Shown here: positions 47,671-57,563 of the stretch, piece after piece
How positions within the stretch are numbered: position 1 is the stretch's first letter
Layout of the letters: every line of letters starts with the position of its first letter
From: Datura wrightii
Taxonomy: Eukaryota; Streptophyta; Magnoliopsida; Solanales; Solanaceae
Assembly: GCA_035772735.1 (NCBI GenBank)
Contig: JASDFA010000001.1
Span: 58,977,001-59,041,000 of the forward strand
Reading direction: 5' to 3'
DNA length: 64,000 bases
Translations under genes and position numbers: made by a program
The notes under the pieces: generated by a model
The model's input: the letters and a program-made list of their open reading frames with translations, nothing else
What the model was told of the DNA's origin: nothing
The model's database searches: none

Positions 47671-48835
47671 GCTCACGACCTCGGCTCCTGTCTCTAAACC
47701 CGTTTTTGTTGTAATTGTCTCTAACTGGTTGCGACCTTGATTTCTAGAACCTTGGCACCAATTGTCTTGTCCAACGCTTGGGCGTTTGTTCGGAAACCTG
47801 CCACTTGGATATCCAGGAAGTTTGCCTCTTCCTCAGAATGAGAGTGATCAGCTCATTGCTCCCTTCCTTGAGTTCCCACTGCATTTACTTGTTTGGCTCC
47901 AGCGCCCATAATATGCTTTGTCAGCAAGTCCAATGATATGCGTATATGAGCCAACTTCTGGTTGCATTCTTCTTCTTTTCTTGGTTGGTCTGCAGTCAAA
48001 CCAACAGTATATGTGCCTTCCACTGCATCAGCCTCCCTCGTATGCCAGACCCTGTTTGTCTTAGTCACCCTGTCAAGAATAGTGGTAGCTTGCTCCCAGG
48101 TGTGGCTCATCAATGCTCCTCCAGCCACCATGTCTGCTACAGCTTTGGTGCTATTATTCAGAGACCTGTACAAAATTTCCAACAAACTGTCATCTGAGAT
48201 TTTGTGGTTAGGCACTTTGTCAACTTCTTTTTGAATATCAACCAAGTTTCATGAAGTGTCTCGGTCTTAATTTGTCGCAAAATTATAGATCTCATCCTTT
48301 AGTTGCAACATCCTGGATTGAGGAAAGAATCCCTCCAAAAAGGCCTGTTTGAGCTCCCTCCAGTTGGTTATGAAGTTGTTGGGCAACTCCGATAAACACA
48401 AAGTGGCTTCCCCTGATAGAGAAAAAGGGAAGAGTCGGAGTCGTATGACATCCTAGCTTACTCCGGGCAACTTGTACACGTTGCATATTCCTATGAAGTT
48501 CATTAAGTGCAGGTTGGCGTCATCCACTGCGTGACCACTGAACACCCCTTTCATGTTTAACAATTGAATCATGGTGCTCGTAATGTAAAATTTGGACCCA
48601 ATGGGCAATGGTGGTGGCATAATTGCTCCAGCCGACCCAACTTCATCGATATCTGGGTCCTCATCATCGAAGAACTGAGGGGCAAACTATGAGCTCTGTT
48701 TCCCCTCCCATGTTGACCAGCATTTACTACCTCCTCTCTGTCATCTTCTGCATGCTGTAGTGCAGCTTGCCGAGCTAGCTCGGCTTGCCTAGCTTCTTTA
48801 GTTATGTGGGCTTCTCTTTGCTCATGGTTCTCCAT
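47671..48835 (-). pseudogene. gag: N-M gag pseudogene, cut by N-B2
   Basis: Family A Gag, about as in N-A. ATG at 48835 (MENHEQREA) is chosen by alignment with 36871 of N-A, though an in-frame open region extends upstream to 48973. The first piece, to 48569, is charged then shifts frame. The capsid domain region around 48245-48480 is broken. The piece at 47853-48245 has SLLEILYRSLNNSTKAVADM, NRVWHTREADA and LLTKHIMGAGAKQVNAVGTQ. The gene stops at 47671 in the Arg-rich nucleocapsid region, where N-B2 inserted. The remainder and the protease are deleted. Confidence 0.85.
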
Positions 48836-48994
48836 TTTGTGCAGTGCTCTTTCGATTTCTGGATTTAGTGGAACAAGGGGATCTCCTCTACTCCGAGAAT
48901 AGCCTGTGGATATCAAAAACACAAAAATAAATGTAATCAAGGAAATAACTACCAAAAATTCAAAGGCAAGCAAATAACCTAGTCTTAGTCGAGT

Positions 48995-49013
48995 TCCCCG
49001 AAAACGGGCGCCA
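48995..49013 (-). other. primer binding site of N-M (Asp-tRNA type, altered)
   Basis: The minus strand reads TGGCGCCCGTTTTCGGGGA. Compared with the Asp-tRNA site, TGGCGCC and CGGGGA are kept but the middle is changed. It lies 5 nt from the LTR. Confidence 0.8.
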
Positions 49014-49018
49014 CTTTT

Positions 49019-50584
49019 TGATAACGCTTAAACCACACCTATTACTGAAGTATGAAGCAGACGTTGTCAATAAATAACCAAACTAGAGGTTGGGGTCGAT
49101 CCCACAGGGAATATGGAAGAGCTAGTTACAGCCGGTAAGTGAACTTGTGAGGTAGTTACTTCAAAATCGGGGGGTTCTAAAGAAAATCAATGATAAAAAC
49201 AATAATCAAAAATCCGATTTTGAATCAATGTTAAAGGACAACTAGGGTTTGAGTTCCCCACGGGTTCATAACTGCTTTGGGTATACACTCATGATCATAA
49301 TCAATACTTACCTATAGAACTGATAACTTAGGTCCATTAAAACGACCAACTAATCCCTATTGAATGACTATACTCAATTACTTGACCAAGTCTCATGAGC
49401 AGTTTCAAACTATCCGTTATCACTAAGTTCCATATTTAACTATCCTGCGACCACAGCTCAAGTTAATACAATGATCATCAACATCAAGGCTCCGTTGTAA
49501 TCCTCTTTTCCTAATCTCTACCTCTTAGACCTAAGCAAGTAAAGAATTCGGCCATGTCCTAACGTTGCGCGCCGTTACAAAACATTTAAGCATGAAGAGA
49601 ATACAATATAAGTGTTTGTATTGGTTTTAGAATCACTTTGTGCAACCCTAGCTTGTTAATCCACCATGGTTCCTACAACCCTAGCTATGGAGGTTTTAGC
49701 CTCTCATAGTTGTAAGGTTGTGAGTTGCATTCATGATTAAGAACATAAATCAATACTTATAATTATGAATGAGAAAAACACTTCCTTTTAATAAATCAGC
49801 AAAATCTTGAAGAACAAATATCAAGAACAAGAAGAATATAAGAAAAGGTTGATCACAAGTCAAATTAACTCAATTCTCTCTCTCTCCTAAAAATCTCTTC
49901 TCTTCGATAATCTCTCTGATGATATCTACTGAAAATAAAATATAAAACGTATTTATACAGACACAAGAATCCTTTTTCTAGGATAATAGGGTGAATTTCC
50001 ATATCTAGTTTCGCCCACGTCACGAGTCAACCTACGATCCGTAGCACAATCCTACAGCTTGTAGCCTCCTTTCGTACATAGCATGACTGGCTGAATTTTG
50101 GCTAAGTGTTGGTTCCTGGTACGACTTGTACCTCCATCTTATGATCCGTACTAAGCTCCCGTGTCTTGACTCTGAGATTTTGAAATATTTCTTAAGTTCA
50201 TCACGACCGCCATGGTACGACTGGTACCTTCATTCCATGGTTCGTACTTCCTTTCCGTAGCAAGAGTCAGCCTTTTATGCAAATCTTCTGAATCTTTTCA
50301 CGACTTCATCACCACGACTCGTACAAGCTTGGTACGACTCGTACTGAGACTCATATATTTCATCTCTTCAATATTAGCCTTCTGCAACTTTTCACGTCCA
50401 CAAGTACGACTCGTAGGACCTTCCTACGGCTCGTACTGTGGACTGCAATTTGAGCCTATTTTTGCACACTTTAGGCTATCCTGTAACCAAAGGAAAAGTT
50501 CCTTATATCCACATAAATACACCTAAGTCCATGTTGTTCTCTTGGTTTTGAGCATCGATAGTGCTGTAAATCCACATCACATCA
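49019..50584 (-). repeat. 5' LTR of N-M (family A)
   Basis: 1566 bp, partner of 30484-32086. A deletion of about 36 bp at 50475, near the LTR start, explains most of the length difference. TATAAATA at 49950-49957 (minus). Word array 50025-50450. Followed by target duplication AATGC. Confidence 0.93.
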
Positions 50585-50589
50585 AATGC

Positions 50590-50696
50590 CTACAAAAACA
50601 AAAGAGAAAGAGCATAAAATCCTCCTAAATGACTTGGAAACCAAAAAAAAGCTCATGTTTAAAAGCCTAATGAGTTGATAAATTACCAATTCATCA
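50590..50696 (-). repeat. 5' LTR of N-C, outer part
   Basis: Continues the N-C LTR beyond N-M: GCCTACAAAAACAAAAGAGA matches 18836-18855 of the 3' copy with one change. The terminus on the minus strand is TGATGAATTGG. Confidence 0.9.
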
Positions 50697-50701
50697 GCCG
50701 T

Positions 50702-50994
50702 CACCGACTTGATGGTCTGTTGGCCCTCTGTCACCCATTAAACAGAAGGGCCTGAAATGCTAACCCAAGTGATGGGTCGTCACTCACCTGAAGATCCATC
50801 GCAACCTCCGCCGCCTTTAAGCTAAAGGGACAAGACCCCGACGGGACAAGTGACAGTCCATCATACGATTGACAACTGTCAACTCCACCATTAGAGGAGC
50901 GATGGGACATCACTTCCTCTGTCACTCCTGCACCATTTCTGAAACTTCTATTCTTTTTACTACGGGAATACACTCCGGGACCTGAGGTATTACA
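50702..50994 (-). repeat. 5' LTR of G1b, part 3 (outer end)
   Basis: Outer end of the split LTR; ends GGTATTACA, i.e. TGTAATACC on the minus strand. It holds the second half of the G1b word array (GTGATGGGTCGTCAC, GACAGTCCATCA). Adjoining G4 gag at 50995 marks the insertion point. Confidence 0.75.
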
Positions 50995-51642
50995 ATCCCA
51001 TTCACGAACTTTCTCATACGAACCCTTGACTTCGCAACCATCTCCGAGCATACTTGGACAGCTGGGTGAACTTCAAGGCATACTCCTAAACAATCATGTC
51101 GTTCTATTTTAAATTGACAAACTCTACTACCTTTTCTTTCCTCAACTCTCGGGGAAAGAACCTATCCAGAACGCCGTGATGAACTCATCCCAACCAATAG
51201 GAGTTGTACCCACTCCACGACCCTCCTTCCACTATTGGAACCAAATATCAGCTACCTTTTAAGCTGATAGAAGGTCAAATCTGCACGTTCCTCTTTCGAA
51301 ACTCCTAGGATCTAGGTAATCTTCTGTTTTTCCTCAATGAACTCTTGTGGATCCTCGTCCACCTTAGAACCATGAAACTCTGGCGAGTTCATCCTAGTGA
51401 AGTCTCATACTCTAGCCTCCTAGCATTCCCATTTGTGTTCACATGAGCCACAACCTTCTGATTGCCTTGGGCTATCATAGCTTGTGCCTACATCTGGAAA
51501 GCAGCCCTGAACTCAACATGAGTAATCTACTCATGCAAAGAATCAGCGGAGCTGGTGGGGCTGGATGATGCCCATCTCCATTGCCATTCCCATGGCCACT
51601 ACTGTTGTCGTTTCTTCTTCCATTGATTCAGCGATGAGGCAT
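50995..51642 (-). pseudogene. gag: G4 gag pseudogene, interrupted by G1b
   Basis: Start of a chromovirus Gag on the minus strand. The ATG at 51642 begins MPHR followed by a stop, the same early lesion position as in G2. Next comes an Asn/Gly/Asp-rich stretch (NDNSSGHGNGNGDG), then fragments of the gag domain near 51100-51420, equivalent to 5246-5800 of G1b (for example the AAATAGAACGACATGATTG block, read in reverse). It is cut at 50995 by the outer LTR end of G1b. The rest of this element lies left of the window. Confidence 0.75.
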
Positions 51643-51756
51643 ATGTATACAAATGCGTATAGCACGAGTTAGAGGAATAGAGAGAGTAGAACTTCATCGC
51701 ATGCCATAGATCATGAAAGAAAAGAAGTTTCCTAAAACGTCTAGTAGCCTCTTCCT

Positions 51757-51784
51757 CATCAGTGTGGCGCACTTCACACCTATG
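51757..51784 (-). ncRNA. leader hairpin of G4
   Basis: Minus strand CATAGGTGTG, loop AAGTGCGC, CACACTGATG. The stem keeps nine of ten pairs, counting one G-U, with one A-G mismatch. It lies 55 nt after the primer site. Confidence 0.55.
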
Positions 51785-51838
51785 AAAAAGACTCTATTTA
51801 GCACGGCTTTCAGATATTTCAGGACACACCTAAACCTT

Positions 51839-51851
51839 TGCTCTGATACCA
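51839..51851 (-). other. primer binding site of G4
   Basis: The minus strand reads TGGTATCAGAGCA, an exact complement of the initiator-Met tRNA end, 4 nt after the LTR terminus. Confidence 0.92.
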
Positions 51852-51855
51852 AGTT

Positions 51856-51994
51856 TGTCACAATTCGAGCATAGACCCTGGACCGCGACACGAAACCAAG
51901 AACCACGAATGGCTCCAAGCTAACCTATGGCAAATACATAGCATGATTAAGAGCACATAGCTACGCGAAAATAAAGCATAAACCATAACATGAG
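51856..51994 (-). repeat. 5' LTR of G4 (primer-site end only)
   Basis: Begins TGTCACAATTCGAGC, the reverse of an LTR end. It is cut at 51994 by the start of G3. The rest of this LTR lies right of the window, beyond G3. Confidence 0.8.
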
Positions 51995-52246
51995 TGTAAT
52001 ACCCGGGAAAGGCATAAGAATAGACTCGGAGTTGAATTTTAGAAATGCAGAAAACAGGCAAAAACATCACAGGAAGGGCGACTCAACGACTCGTGGTTGG
52101 ATACCATGAGTCATAGTAAGTTGTTGTGGTATGGGAGTTTAGGAAGGCAGTGGTGAAAACGGACGGTGTAACGACTCATTGTCAAGAACAACGAGTTGTT
52201 GTTACCATTCGTTGGAAGGACTAAACTTAGGCTGTGATGGGGAAAC
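51995..52246 (+). repeat. 5' LTR of G3, part 1
   Basis: Starts TGTAATACCCGGG. The first words of its array (AACGACTCGTGG, CAACGAGTTGTTG) are at 52085-52225. Positions 52242-52246 (GAAAC) are the N-B target duplication. Confidence 0.85.
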
Positions 52247-53670
52247 TGATCTTGGGCAAATTTATATGCCCAAGTGATACTTAAATGTGTCATTTTAACC
52301 TTGTTTATCTAGCAATGTTTATACATTCTCATGTGATTTATAATAAAATGTGAATTTATACTAACCAACATGATTAGCGTTATTTTGCAGGTGAAATGTA
52401 ATTTTGTGAAGCTAAAATGCATGTTGGGAAAGATCGAGGATGGACTCGAATGATTAGCAAAGGACAAAGCATCGGACGACAAGAATTAAAGGGGCTCCGC
52501 GATGGAGCCGTGTCACGCTGCCATCGCAGAGGCCTTCTGCCTGGCTAGGGAATTTTTGGCAATTTCCAATGTGGGTGCGCGTTGGGGCCGTGGCACGGTG
52601 GCCTAGCCCCGCGTTGCACGTCATGCCACGTTGGGCTTTATTACCTGGACATTCCATTTCCAGTGTGCCTCCGCATCTGTGGCGTGTCACGGAGGCAGTG
52701 CTTCGCGATGCACTCCATGACACGTTGCTTGTTATTCCGGAAAAAATTCCCACTAGTATAAATAGAACACTTAGGTTCATTTTTCAATATTCTGACTTGG
52801 TGGAGCAAGAACGTGGGTTACAGGCAGTTGAGGGGACGAAATTATCAGGGTTTTTCTTTATCTCCTTCTTCTTTCATTCAATTGCTTGTATATTTAACAC
52901 TCATTTAACGATGTTTAATCCACAAATGAGTGGCTAATTCCTCTTCTTGCTGAGGTTAAGAACAATTGTATTGAAATGTGATTGTTGATTAAGTTGGGTT
53001 TTTTCATCTTTTCTTCCATGGTTGTTCTATTGATTCTTGTTCTTACTGCATTAATGTGTGGCCTATGTTAATGTATATCTAAAAAGTCCGGTTTCACTCG
53101 AGAGAGCAAGAAATTGGAAAGTTGTGAATTAATAGGATATGATCTTTTCTTAGTTTGGGAAAATTGAGAATTGATTTACTTTCAGGATAGAAATATACCT
53201 GAAAGTCGTATTAGTCAATTTAGGAACCGGGTTTGTATGGCTAGAACATGAATTTCGTTTAATCACAGAAATGTAGGTGGGCGGTTCATGATTCTTAAGT
53301 TGGGTTAAATACGAGAGTTTTAATCCATTGGCATTAGTTCTTGACTAGCAACTGGAGGAAAGGTTAACCAAATTATATCGATAATTAATTTCTTTACATG
53401 TTCAATTAACCTCAGTATGCTCACATTCATAGTTCAGACTCACATTAGATACTCGTTTTAGACTTAGCATAAAAATTAGAACCCAAAATATCTAAGTCTT
53501 GGTTACACTGTTGTCTTCATTGTTAGAATTAAAATATAGTACACTTGAGCAGATTGTTACCTTATCCCAGTCCCTGTGGGATCGATACTTGGCTTACTTA
53601 AGCCAATTTACTACTTGTTCAACTACGTGCACTTGCGTGTAGCTTTATACCCAAAGCAGACAGCCGAACA
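52247..53670 (+). repeat. 5' LTR of N-B (family B)
   Basis: TGATCTTGGG to GCCGAACA. Terminal inverted repeat CTTGGGCA/TGCCCAAG (52251-52274), word array 52490-52735 (CTCCGCGATGGAGC, GTGTCACGGAGG), U5 motif TCCCTGTGGGATCGA at 53571-53585. An ORF at 52569 over the array is not considered real. Confidence 0.97.
52757..52764 (+). promoter_or_regulatory. TATA box of the N-B 5' LTR
   Basis: TATAAATA, conserved at 61087-61094 and, in N-B2, at 46767-46774, about 20 bp after the word array. Transcription probably starts about 30 bp downstream. Confidence 0.8.
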
Positions 53671-53676
53671 AGTTTT

Positions 53677-53694
53677 TGGCGCCGTTGCCGGGGA
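53677..53694 (+). other. primer binding site of N-B (Asp-tRNA)
   Basis: TGGCGCCGTTGCCGGGGA, the complement of the 3' end of plant Asp-tRNA(GUC) as I recall it, 6 nt after the LTR. Confidence 0.93.
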
Positions 53695-53807
53695 CTGGCA
53701 ATTGGTGAATTTTTCTTAAGTGTTAATTTACTATATTTTTATTTTCTTAGTGTTGACAACTTGGTCTTAGCCTGTATTTTGCAGATTTAATCTCTGTTGA
53801 ACACTGG

Positions 53808-54806
53808 CAAGAGACAAGGAGCTGGTGGACTCGTATTTAGAGCCTGAAAGATTATTTCATCGTCAGCGGAGAGAAGCTCTAGAAAGAAAGCTGCAGTTGC
53901 TCAGACAAACAATCATGGAGCAATAACAGAATCCACCAGTAGTACGGGCAATGTTAGTGCCCGAGGAAGTATCAGCTCGGCCGGTTCGCGAGGTGGCAAT
54001 CCCACATGCTAATAATGTCACATCTAGCTTCGCAAACCTGAGCTTGGAGGGAGGTTCGAGCTCAAACAAAACATGGTACAATTGCTGCACACCAGCGGGC
54101 AGTTTACAGGTCTCCCTCATGAGGATCCACAGCAACATCTCCAAAATATTTTGGAGATAAGTGACACTTACATCCCTGCTGGAGTGTCATCAGATTATGT
54201 CAGGCTTACATTGTTCCCATTTTCACTATTGGGAGAAGCCAAGATGTGGTTGAAAGCTGAGCCACCTAATTCTATTTCTACGTGGGATGATCTTGCAAGG
54301 AAATTCTTGATACGATTTTTCCCTCCGGTAAAACAGCAAGACTTTAGAAGTCAAATTCTAAGTTTCAAACAGAGAGAGGGAGAGAATCTATATCAGGCTT
54401 GGGAGAGATTCAAGTCCATGTTGCGGGATTGTCCTCATCATCATCAATCCAATGATGTGCTGGTGCACACTTTTATAGAGGGTTTGGAACCCCATACAAA
54501 AATATTGCTAGACTCAGCAGCTGGGGGACAAGCGCTGGAGAAAACTTATGAGGAGCTGTATACCTTGTTGAACCGTATTTCGCAGGGCAATCTGGAGTGG
54601 AATGTTGATTCATCAAGAGGAGGGACAAGGAAAGCAGCAGGAGTTCTAGAAGTGGATGGTTTTACAACTATTGCTGCACAGATAGCTGCTTTACAGAATC
54701 AACTCAACACCCACTTCAGTAACATGACAATGAACCAGACTCAAGCCCCAGTGAATGCAGTGCAGCAGATTTGGTGTGAAGTGTGCGGGAGCAGTGAGCG
54801 AGTCAG
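53808..54806 (+). pseudogene. gag: N-B gag pseudogene
   Basis: Athila-type Gag. Similarity begins near 53808, where no ATG is seen; the first piece (YLEPERLFHRQRREALERKL) ends at a TAA at about 53926. A frameshift near 54070 leads into the main open piece 54073-54810 (245 codons). It contains the capsid domain: VRLTLFPFSLLGEAKMWLKA, WDDLARKFLIRFFPPVKQQD, LYQAWERFKSMLRDCPHHHQ and HTFIEGLEPHTKILLDSAAG. It ends in CEVCGSSE, the start of a zinc-binding region whose continuation AECCGAN is in the next frame, so a small indel at about 54795-54806 splits gag from the protease frame. With few lesions, it is the best-preserved gag here. Confidence 0.9.
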
Positions 54807-56080
54807 CTGAGTGTTGTGGAGCAAATCCTGACTCGGTGAACTTTGTGGGAAATGTACAGAGGAACAACCACCAAAAGTATGGCAACAGCTACAATTCCAA
54901 CTGGAGGAATCACCCGAATTTCTCTTGGGGTAGCAACAACCATCAGGGGCAAAGTTCAAGTCAGGGGGCGCAGAGAAATCAAGGAGGGCAGCAGAACTAT
55001 CAGGCACAATATAGAAACAACAATGCACCTCCTCCACCACCATCACCCAGCATTGAGGAGATGTTCAAGACGATGATAGCTAACCAAGCTCAATTGCAGG
55101 CTGACTATGTGAAATTGGCAACCGAGGTGAAAAACAACCAGTTAGCTACTAAGGCACTTGAATATCAATTTGGGCAATTTGCTGGAGCCCAAAACACCAG
55201 ACCTAGAGGAGGACTTCCCAGCGACACGAATCCCAACCCCAAGCAGGTGAATGCGGTGACCACAAGGAGTGGTTTGCAGCTTAAAGAGGTGGAACCAGAA
55301 AGACCACCTCAACAATCGGGAGCATCAGAAGTTGAGAGGGAGCAAAGTGATGAGAGGGGGAAGAAAAAGGAAGCTGAATCAGAAAGACCACCACCGCCGT
55401 TCCCTCAAAGATTAAAGAAACACAAGGAGGAGGCGTGTTTCAAGAAATTCATGGAGGTGCTGAAACAGGTACATATTAACTTACCTCTTGTTGATTTTTT
55501 GCAGGGAGTGCCGAAATATGCAAAGTACATAAAGGACATCGTGGAAAACAAAAGTCGGTTGACTGAATATGCTACGGTGGCTCTCACGGAGGAGTGCACT
55601 TCCCGGATACAAAACCGACTGCCCACAAAGCTCAAAGATCCTGGGAGCTTTACTATACAAATTACTATTGGGCAGAGTATCCGAGCTCATGGATTATGTG
55701 ATTTGGGAGCGAGCATTAATTTGATGCCATCATCGGTATTCAAAAAGTTGGGTCTAGGGAGTCCTAGACCCACAATAGTGATCTTGCAATTAGCGGATCG
55801 GTCCTTAGCCAGACCTGATGGCATTGTGGAGGACGTTCTGGTGCAAGTTGGCTCCCTGATCTTCCCGGTAGATTTCATCGTGCTGGATTTTGAGCCAGAC
55901 GCGGAAGTCCAATTTATTTTGGGACGTCCTTTCTTGGCGACCGGGAAAGCACTGATTGACGTAGATGCAGGGCAGCTAACCATGCGAGCACACGACAAGG
56001 TGGAAGTGTTTGATGTATACAAGGCCACCAAGCTCCCGACTGTGTACGAGGAACTGTCGGTGATCAGTGTGATTGATTGA
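54755..56080 (+). pseudogene. N-B gag C-terminus plus protease (441-codon open frame)
   Basis: The longest open frame in the window. In order: end of the zinc region (residues about 15-25), an Asn/Gln-rich linker (NSNWRNHPNFSWGSNNHQGQ), a coiled-coil-like AQLQADYVKLATEVKNNQLA, the Athila hallmark VTTRSGLQLKE, PPPFPQRLKKHKEE, QVHINLPLVDFLQGVPKYAK, then the aspartic protease with CDLGASINLMPSSVFKKLGL (about residues 310-330), LADRSLARPDGIVEDVLVQV and FILGRPFLATGKALIDVDAG. Stop TGA at 56078. ATG 54755 is only where the frame opens; the real product would be fused to gag. The protease active-site Asp is kept. No RT codons follow. Confidence 0.9.
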
Positions 56081-56242
56081 GTTGATCATGCGCAGATAGT
56101 TGAATCACGAGAGTTATTGGGAAAACCACCAGAGCAATGTAAGCACTACTGGGGTGAAGACGGTGGTCGAGAAAAAACGTCTGTCACCCTAGAAGATAAT
56201 TGAGCTGAATGACGTCGAGCCGCGACGGTAAACCAGGCGCTG

Positions 56243-56260
56243 CACGGGAGGCAACCCATG
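56243..56260 (+). ncRNA. post-protease hairpin of N-B
   Basis: CACGGG, loop AGGCAA, CCCATG: five of six pairs. Preceded by GCCGCGACGGTAAACCAGGC, the same block as in N-A. Located 163 nt after the protease stop. Confidence 0.6.
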
Positions 56261-56507
56261 AAATTTTTCTTTGTATATTGTGAATAGATTTTTTATATTT
56301 TTTTCTTTTCTTTTTTTTTTCTTGATTAACAACAAAATTTTTAGTTTTATATTTTTATTTTTAGTTTTATTTTGAGTGAAACCTATAATTCTAACCAAAT
56401 TCTTGTCATAAGATGAATTTCAGGTTGAACGGAGGATAAATTTGCAAGAGATCGCAAAGGAAAATTCGAGGTATGAAAATCAATAAAAAGTGGCAAAACA
56501 GTGAGCT
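56261..56507 (+). other. T-rich noncoding spacer of N-B
   Basis: Long T runs (56285-56360), then AT-rich sequence up to the word array. No gene. Confidence 0.7.
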
Positions 56508-56690
56508 AGGGCGATAGCTCCGTGTCACGGAGGAGGACCTCCGCGTTACCCTCCGTGACACGTTGAGGTGTAAATCTGAAATTTTAAAAAATTCCAGAAT
56601 GCCCTCGCGATAGCTCCGTGTCACGGAGGGAAAGCTCCGCATTACCCTATGTGACACGTTGATGTTTATATCGCGACGGGTCACACCGGG
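56508..56690 (+). repeat. internal word array of N-B upstream of T32
   Basis: Two near-copies of GATAGCTCCGTGTCACGGAG (56511 and 56607) and of CTCCG(T)GACACGTTG, the same words as in the N-B LTR array (52490-52735). It is followed by a C/T-rich leader-like stretch (56708-56800). Confidence 0.75.
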
Positions 56691-57563
56691 TCGCCGGGTG
56701 ACCCGTGCGATTTTCCCCCTTTTTAACCCTGATTCCCCCTCTTTTTCCCTCATTTCTCACACACTCCACGACCAACCTCCCAAAAACCCATCCCCCCTCG
56801 ACGTGACACGGACTTAGGACAAGAATTTCATCGAGTTTTCATCAATTCTTCGAATTTAAGGTATGTTCTTCAACTCTATTTCAATTCTTGTCGAATTTTT
56901 TCGATATTGAACTTGTGATATGAGCTAAACTTGCCCTAAGCAGAAATTGAGCTTAAATTCTATTGAATTATTGTTGCTTGATGTTCGAAGTATCATTGTG
57001 ATTGCTTGAACTCGATAATGACATAGTTTAATCGAATTTGTGATAAAATCATAGCTAGGGCTTGCCTTTGAGTTTGAAATGGAAAAATTTAGTTGAACTA
57101 GTGAAATTCATGTTGGGTTGCACATGTTGAGTGAGATGAGTCAATGGTGCTAACTGTTACTATGCTCAAAAACCGTCGGATTCTCAGGTTAGGGTAATAT
57201 CAGAAATTGCAAGAATTGGTTGAATTGTATAGGATCACGTAGTTAATTTTTTTTCTTTTTTTTTCTTTTATTTTGTTTCTCCTTGCTAAGTGCTATGAGA
57301 TAAAATGTTGTCGATGGTAATGATTGTGGTTAGCTGTACGAAGTCTGAGTAGTACATAGAATATATACCGTCGAATTCTTCGAATGCACTAAGCATGTTT
57401 ATTATATTTGGTTGTTTGTTTGTGTAAATAAGTATGATCTTGCCGTAATGTTGTAATTTTAGCTAAGGACTAAGTGTGGGGTAGCCTAGCTTAACCCAAC
57501 CTTAGTCGAAGCTAATATTCATTGGCTTAACATTGAACTTGTCTATTTGGGTTGACAAGAACA
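56691..57563 (+). promoter_or_regulatory. leader-like region of T32 in N-B with candidate 5' splice site
   Basis: A C/T-rich stretch (56708-56800), then TTTAAG|GTATGTTC at 56860/56861, a good plant 5' splice site. AT-rich, intron-like sequence follows to a weak AG near 57559, just before ATG 57564. A TAAGTGTGGGGT copy lies at 57471-57482. The intron is an inference supported by strong 3' splice sites at the same position in N-M and N-C. Confidence 0.45.

Larger units (their letters stand above)
30484..50584 (-). mobile_element. N-M: Athila-like non-autonomous element of LTR family A
   Basis: On the minus strand: 5' LTR 49019-50584, primer site 48995-49013, gag 47671-48835, truncated N-B2 insertion, word array 43470-43750, T32 split by N-A (42645-43394 and 33722-35061), tail, polypurine tract, 3' LTR 30484-32086. 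Target duplication AATGT (30479-30483) and AATGC (50585-50589), 4 of 5 matching, inside the N-C 5' LTR, whose intact 3' copy reads GAATGCCTG at this point. The protease region is missing, deleted with the left part of N-B2. Confidence 0.88.
17526..50696 (-). mobile_element. N-C: Athila-like non-autonomous element (gag, protease, T32), heavily nested
   Basis: On the minus strand: 5' LTR (50590-50696 joined to 29389-30483), Asp-tRNA-type primer site 29367-29384, gag 27877-29313, protease 24344-25318, spacer with word arrays, T32 20901-22336, tail, polypurine tract, 3' LTR 17526-18942. N-M splits the 5' LTR and the G5 solo LTR splits gag from protease. No RT, RNase H or integrase coding is seen. 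Flanking pentamers GTCAT (17521-17525) and GCCGT (50697-50701) agree at 3 of 5 positions, both differences being transitions, so the duplication is only weakly supported. Confidence 0.8.
5246..50994 (-). mobile_element. G1b: chromovirus-like element, split by nested insertions
   Basis: Its own pieces in the window are gag (5246-5962), a leader with hairpin (5963-6160), a primer site (about 6161-6173) and a 5' LTR in three parts (6175-7072, 16624-17525, 50702-50994). G2 and N-C separate the LTR parts and G1a interrupts the gag gene. The parts sum to about 2.09 kb, a normal length for this group. The far right end is TGTAATACC on the minus strand and abuts the gag gene of G4. The rest of gag, pol and the 3' LTR lie beyond the left edge. 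Confidence 0.75.

Noticed and set aside
52247..52280. Terminal inverted repeat of a DNA transposon or MITE
   Set aside because: The inverted repeat is local to the LTR start; the element has LTRs, primer site, polypurine tract and a 5-bp target duplication.
53677..53694. Part of an Asp-tRNA gene
   Set aside because: Only the 18 bases complementary to the tRNA 3' end are present, directly after an LTR: a primer binding site.
56261..56360. Poly-T tract as LINE or SINE end
   Set aside because: No non-LTR coding or SINE promoter boxes, and no duplication around it; it is spacer inside N-B.
56508..56690. CRISPR-like repeat array
   Set aside because: Words vary in length, spacing and sequence and the DNA is plant nuclear; no constant repeat-spacer pattern.
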